Assembly: GCA_021802025.1 (NCBI GenBank)
Contig: JAKABC010000094.1
Location: forward strand, 1 to 6,657
Source: Actinomycetes bacterium
GTDB taxonomy: Bacteria > Actinomycetota > Acidimicrobiia > Acidimicrobiales > RAAP-2
DNA length: 6,657 nt
Direction of reading: 5' to 3'
Below are positions 4,981-6,657 of this stretch, piece after piece (position 1 is the stretch's first letter; each line of letters begins with the position of its first letter). The translations under genes were made by a program, and so were the position numbers. The notes under the pieces are model-generated. The model did no database searches, had not been told where the DNA came from, and was given only the letters and a program-made list of their open reading frames with translations.

Positions 4981-6465
4981 GTGGCCCTCGATCCCCGCAC
5001 ACCGGTCGTCGTCGGGGTCGGCCAGGTGAGCGTGCCGCCCGTCGCGGGACAGGTCTATTCGGACCGCCCGACGCCGCTCGGGCTGATGGTCGACGCGCTC
5101 TCCGCGGCCGCCGACGACGCGGGCGCCGGCGCGGCCCTGCTCGCGCGCCTCGACGAGGTCGTCGCGATTCGCTCGTTTCTCTGGCGAGCCCGCGACCCGG
5201 CCGACCTCGTCCTCGGGGCCCTCGGCCTCGCCCCGCGCGCCACCGCGCTCGCCCCCACCGGGGGCAGCCAGCCCCAGCGCCTTCTCGCCCGGGCGGCCCG
5301 GCGCATCGCCGCCGGCGAGCTCGACGCGCTCGCAATCGTCGGCGCCGAGGCGATGTACGCCCACCGCCTGGCCCGCCTAGAGGGCCACCCCGTCGACTGG
5401 CCCGGCCACGAGGACGGGCCGGCCCCGGTGGCGAGCGGACCCGACCCCTTCACGCCCGAGGAGCGCCGCCACGGCCTGGCGCTGCCGGTCGGGGTCTACC
5501 CCCTCTTCGAGAACGCCCGGCGGGCCCGGCGGGGCTGGACGATCGACGAGCACCGGGCCCGGCTCGGGGCGCTGTGGGCGAGCTTCGCGCGCGTGGCGGC
5601 CGACAACCCCTACGCCTGGCGCCGCGACGCGCCCGACGCCGCCACGATCGCCACGCCCGCGCCGTCGAATCGGATGATCGCCTTCCCCTACACCAAGCTG
5701 CTGGTGGCCAACCTGCCCGTCGACATGGGCGCGAGCCTCGTGCTCACCTCCTACCGGTGCGCGCGCGAGCTCGGCATCCGAGAAGAGACGATGGTCTTCC
5801 CCCAGTGCGCCGCCCAGGCCGACGACCACTGGTTCGTCTCGCAGCGGCCCGAGCTCGACGCGTCCCCGGCGATGACGGCTATCTGGGCGGCGCTCGGGGA
5901 CTTCGGCGTCGAGGTCGACGGCCTCGACCTGCTGGACCTCTACAGCTGCTTCCCCACGGTCGTCGAGACCGCCTGCGAGGTGATCGGCCTCGACCCGCTC
6001 GACCCCGCCCGACCCCCGACGGTGACCGGGGGGCTCACCTTCGCCGGCGGGCCCGGCAACAACTACGTCACCCACGCGATCGCGACGATGGTCGAGCGCC
6101 TGCGTGAGCGGCCCGCGGCGACCGGGCTGGTCACGGGCCTCGGCTGGTTCTCGACCGAGCACGCCTGGGGCACCTACAGCGCCACCCCACCCAGGGACGG
6201 CTTTCGCTGGCGCGACGTGGGCGCGGCGGTCGCCGCGCCGCGGGTCGAGGTCGCCACGGGCGACGGCGCGATCGAGGTGGAGACCTATACCGTCACCCAC
6301 CGTCCCGACGGCACCCCCGAACGGCTCATCGTGTGCGGACGCCGAGCCGACGGTCGGCGACAGTGGGCCCACAGCGACGACGTCGAGCTCGCCGAGTCGG
6401 CCGAGACGCGCGAGCTCCTCCACGCCCCGATGCGCGTGCGCGCGGGGACCGTCGAGCCCCTCTGA
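4981..6465 (+). CDS. Thiolase-like protein type 1 (TLP1-like), probably not an active thiolase
   Basis: This 494-residue protein belongs to the thiolase superfamily, often annotated as acetyl-CoA acetyltransferase. The N-terminus DPRTPVVVGVGQVS (4-17) and the GGLTFAGGPGNNYVTHA segment (350-366) show the thiolase fold. The usual catalytic residues are missing. The nucleophile loop CxS is read as TGGSQPQ (93-99, Gly for Cys), NEAF as YSCF (321-324), GHP as GGP (356-358), and the final CxG as VTGLGW (384-389). About residues 405-494 form an extra C-terminal region rich in predicted beta strands (for example IEVETYTVTH). This matches TLP1 of M. smegmatis, a monomeric protein with an added C-terminal beta-barrel, no thiolase activity and unknown function. 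The assignment is from memory of that family. I chose the GTG at 4981 because it begins the conserved N-terminus; the frame is open to 4897, but that overlaps rpiB. AGGGGG at 4960-4965 is too distant for a good ribosome-binding site. It is transcribed alone, away from the rpiB operon. Confidence 0.85.
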   Translation: MALDPRTPVVVGVGQVSVPPVAGQVYSDRPTPLGLMVDALSAAADDAGAGAALLARLDEVVAIRSFLWRARDPADLVLGALGLAPRATALAPTGGSQPQRLLARAARRIAAGELDALAIVGAEAMYAHRLARLEGHPVDWPGHEDGPAPVASGPDPFTPEERRHGLALPVGVYPLFENARRARRGWTIDEHRARLGALWASFARVAADNPYAWRRDAPDAATIATPAPSNRMIAFPYTKLLVANLPVDMGASLVLTSYRCARELGIREETMVFPQCAAQADDHWFVSQRPELDASPAMTAIWAALGDFGVEVDGLDLLDLYSCFPTVVETACEVIGLDPLDPARPPTVTGGLTFAGGPGNNYVTHAIATMVERLRERPAATGLVTGLGWFSTEHAWGTYSATPPRDGFRWRDVGAAVAAPRVEVATGDGAIEVETYTVTHRPDGTPERLIVCGRRADGRRQWAHSDDVELAESAETRELLHAPMRVRAGTVEPL

Positions 6466-6473
6466 GCCGGCCC

Positions 6474-6657
6474 CTAGCGGTCGAGGACCTCGCGCAAGAA
6501 CCCGGCGATGAGGGGCCCGGTGACCTCGCCGTGCCAGAACGTCTGCAGGTGGCCCCATCCGGGGAGGACGTGCGCCCGGGCGCCGGTCAGGCGAGCCCGG
6601 GCGGCGTCCACCTCGTCCGGGGTGACCTCGCGCTCACCCACCACGAGCAGGGTCGGC
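6474..6657 (-). CDS. Probable alpha/beta hydrolase (partial, C-terminal 60 residues)
   Basis: A minus-strand reading frame enters from the right edge and stops at TAG (6476-6474), 8 bases beyond the end of the thiolase-like gene, so the two converge. The visible end begins PTLLVVGEREVTPDE, the strand-and-loop that usually precedes the catalytic acid in alpha/beta hydrolases. It continues to HVLPGWGHLQTFWHGE, where the His of GWGH (codon 6551-6549) is the expected catalytic histidine, and ends LIAGFLREVLDR, like the last helix of the fold. The usual Asp of the acid loop appears to be Glu (GERE) in my alignment. The nucleophile serine and the N-terminus lie outside the window, so substrate and exact family cannot be given. 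The length of the whole protein is unknown. Confidence 0.72.
   Translation of the reverse strand, partial: PTLLVVGEREVTPDEVDAARARLTGARAHVLPGWGHLQTFWHGEVTGPLIAGFLREVLDR

Noticed and set aside
4469..5335. Minus-strand extension of the glyA frame through rpiB and into the thiolase-like gene
   Set aside because: The translation is almost entirely Arg, Gly, Pro and Ala, and it covers rpiB. The GTG at 4468 with AAGGAG in front is the normal SHMT start.
6463..6480. Possible shared terminator between the convergent genes
   Set aside because: Only a 6-base palindrome (GCCGGC, 6466-6471) is present, with no stem-loop of useful length or T-tract. The 8-base gap is too short for a separate intrinsic terminator.
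5377..6558. Minus-strand open frame of 393 codons opposite the thiolase-like gene
   Set aside because: It has no motif, shadow-type composition, and also overlaps the end of the hydrolase gene in a different frame.
1..6657. Search for CRISPR arrays, insertion sequences, tRNA or other RNA genes, toxin-antitoxin or defence genes
   Set aside because: Nearly every base belongs to a recognised housekeeping or metabolic gene, no direct-repeat arrays or terminal inverted repeats were seen, and base composition looks even throughout.

Overview
This window looks like the chromosome of a very GC-rich bacterium, most likely an actinomycete (Actinomycetota, possibly Acidimicrobiia or a related deep lineage). 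Three things point that way. The base composition is high and starts are often GTG. The ATP synthase c subunit closely resembles the mycobacterial one. A WecA/TagO-type glycosyl-lipid transferase gene sits directly upstream of the ATP synthase genes, as rfe/wecA does in Mycobacterium. The exact taxon is inference. There are no RNA genes, mobile elements or CRISPR arrays, and no gene-free stretch longer than about 60 bases.

Most of the window (bases 1-4923) is one tightly packed minus-strand gene string. In transcription order it runs rpiB (ribose-5-phosphate isomerase B), glyA (serine hydroxymethyltransferase), a wecA/tagO-like gene, an atpZ-like gene, an atpI-like gene, atpB (a subunit), atpE (c subunit) and atpF (b subunit, cut by the window edge). 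The junctions are 4-base GTGA stop/start overlaps (rpiB/glyA, wecA/atpZ, atpZ/atpI) or short gaps of 3 to 38 bases, so a single operon with translational coupling is likely. It joins pentose phosphate and one-carbon metabolism, the first membrane step of a cell-envelope glycan, and the Fo sector of the F-type ATP synthase. AtpZ and AtpI are accessory membrane proteins placed just before the Fo genes, consistent with roles in Fo assembly or ion supply.

A 57-base divergent intergenic region (4924-4980) separates this string from a plus-strand gene for a thiolase-fold protein of the TLP1 type (4981-6465). It appears to have lost every canonical thiolase catalytic residue and carries an extra C-terminal domain. 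Eight bases after it, a convergent minus-strand gene enters from the right edge. Only its last 60 codons are visible and they look like the C-terminus of an alpha/beta hydrolase.

I found no clearly novel multi-gene system. The points most worth a second look are the catalytically depleted thiolase-like protein, a natural methionine at the c-subunit position tied to bedaquiline susceptibility in mycobacteria, the coupled wecA-atpZ-atpI-atpB arrangement, and possible leaderless expression of the thiolase-like gene.
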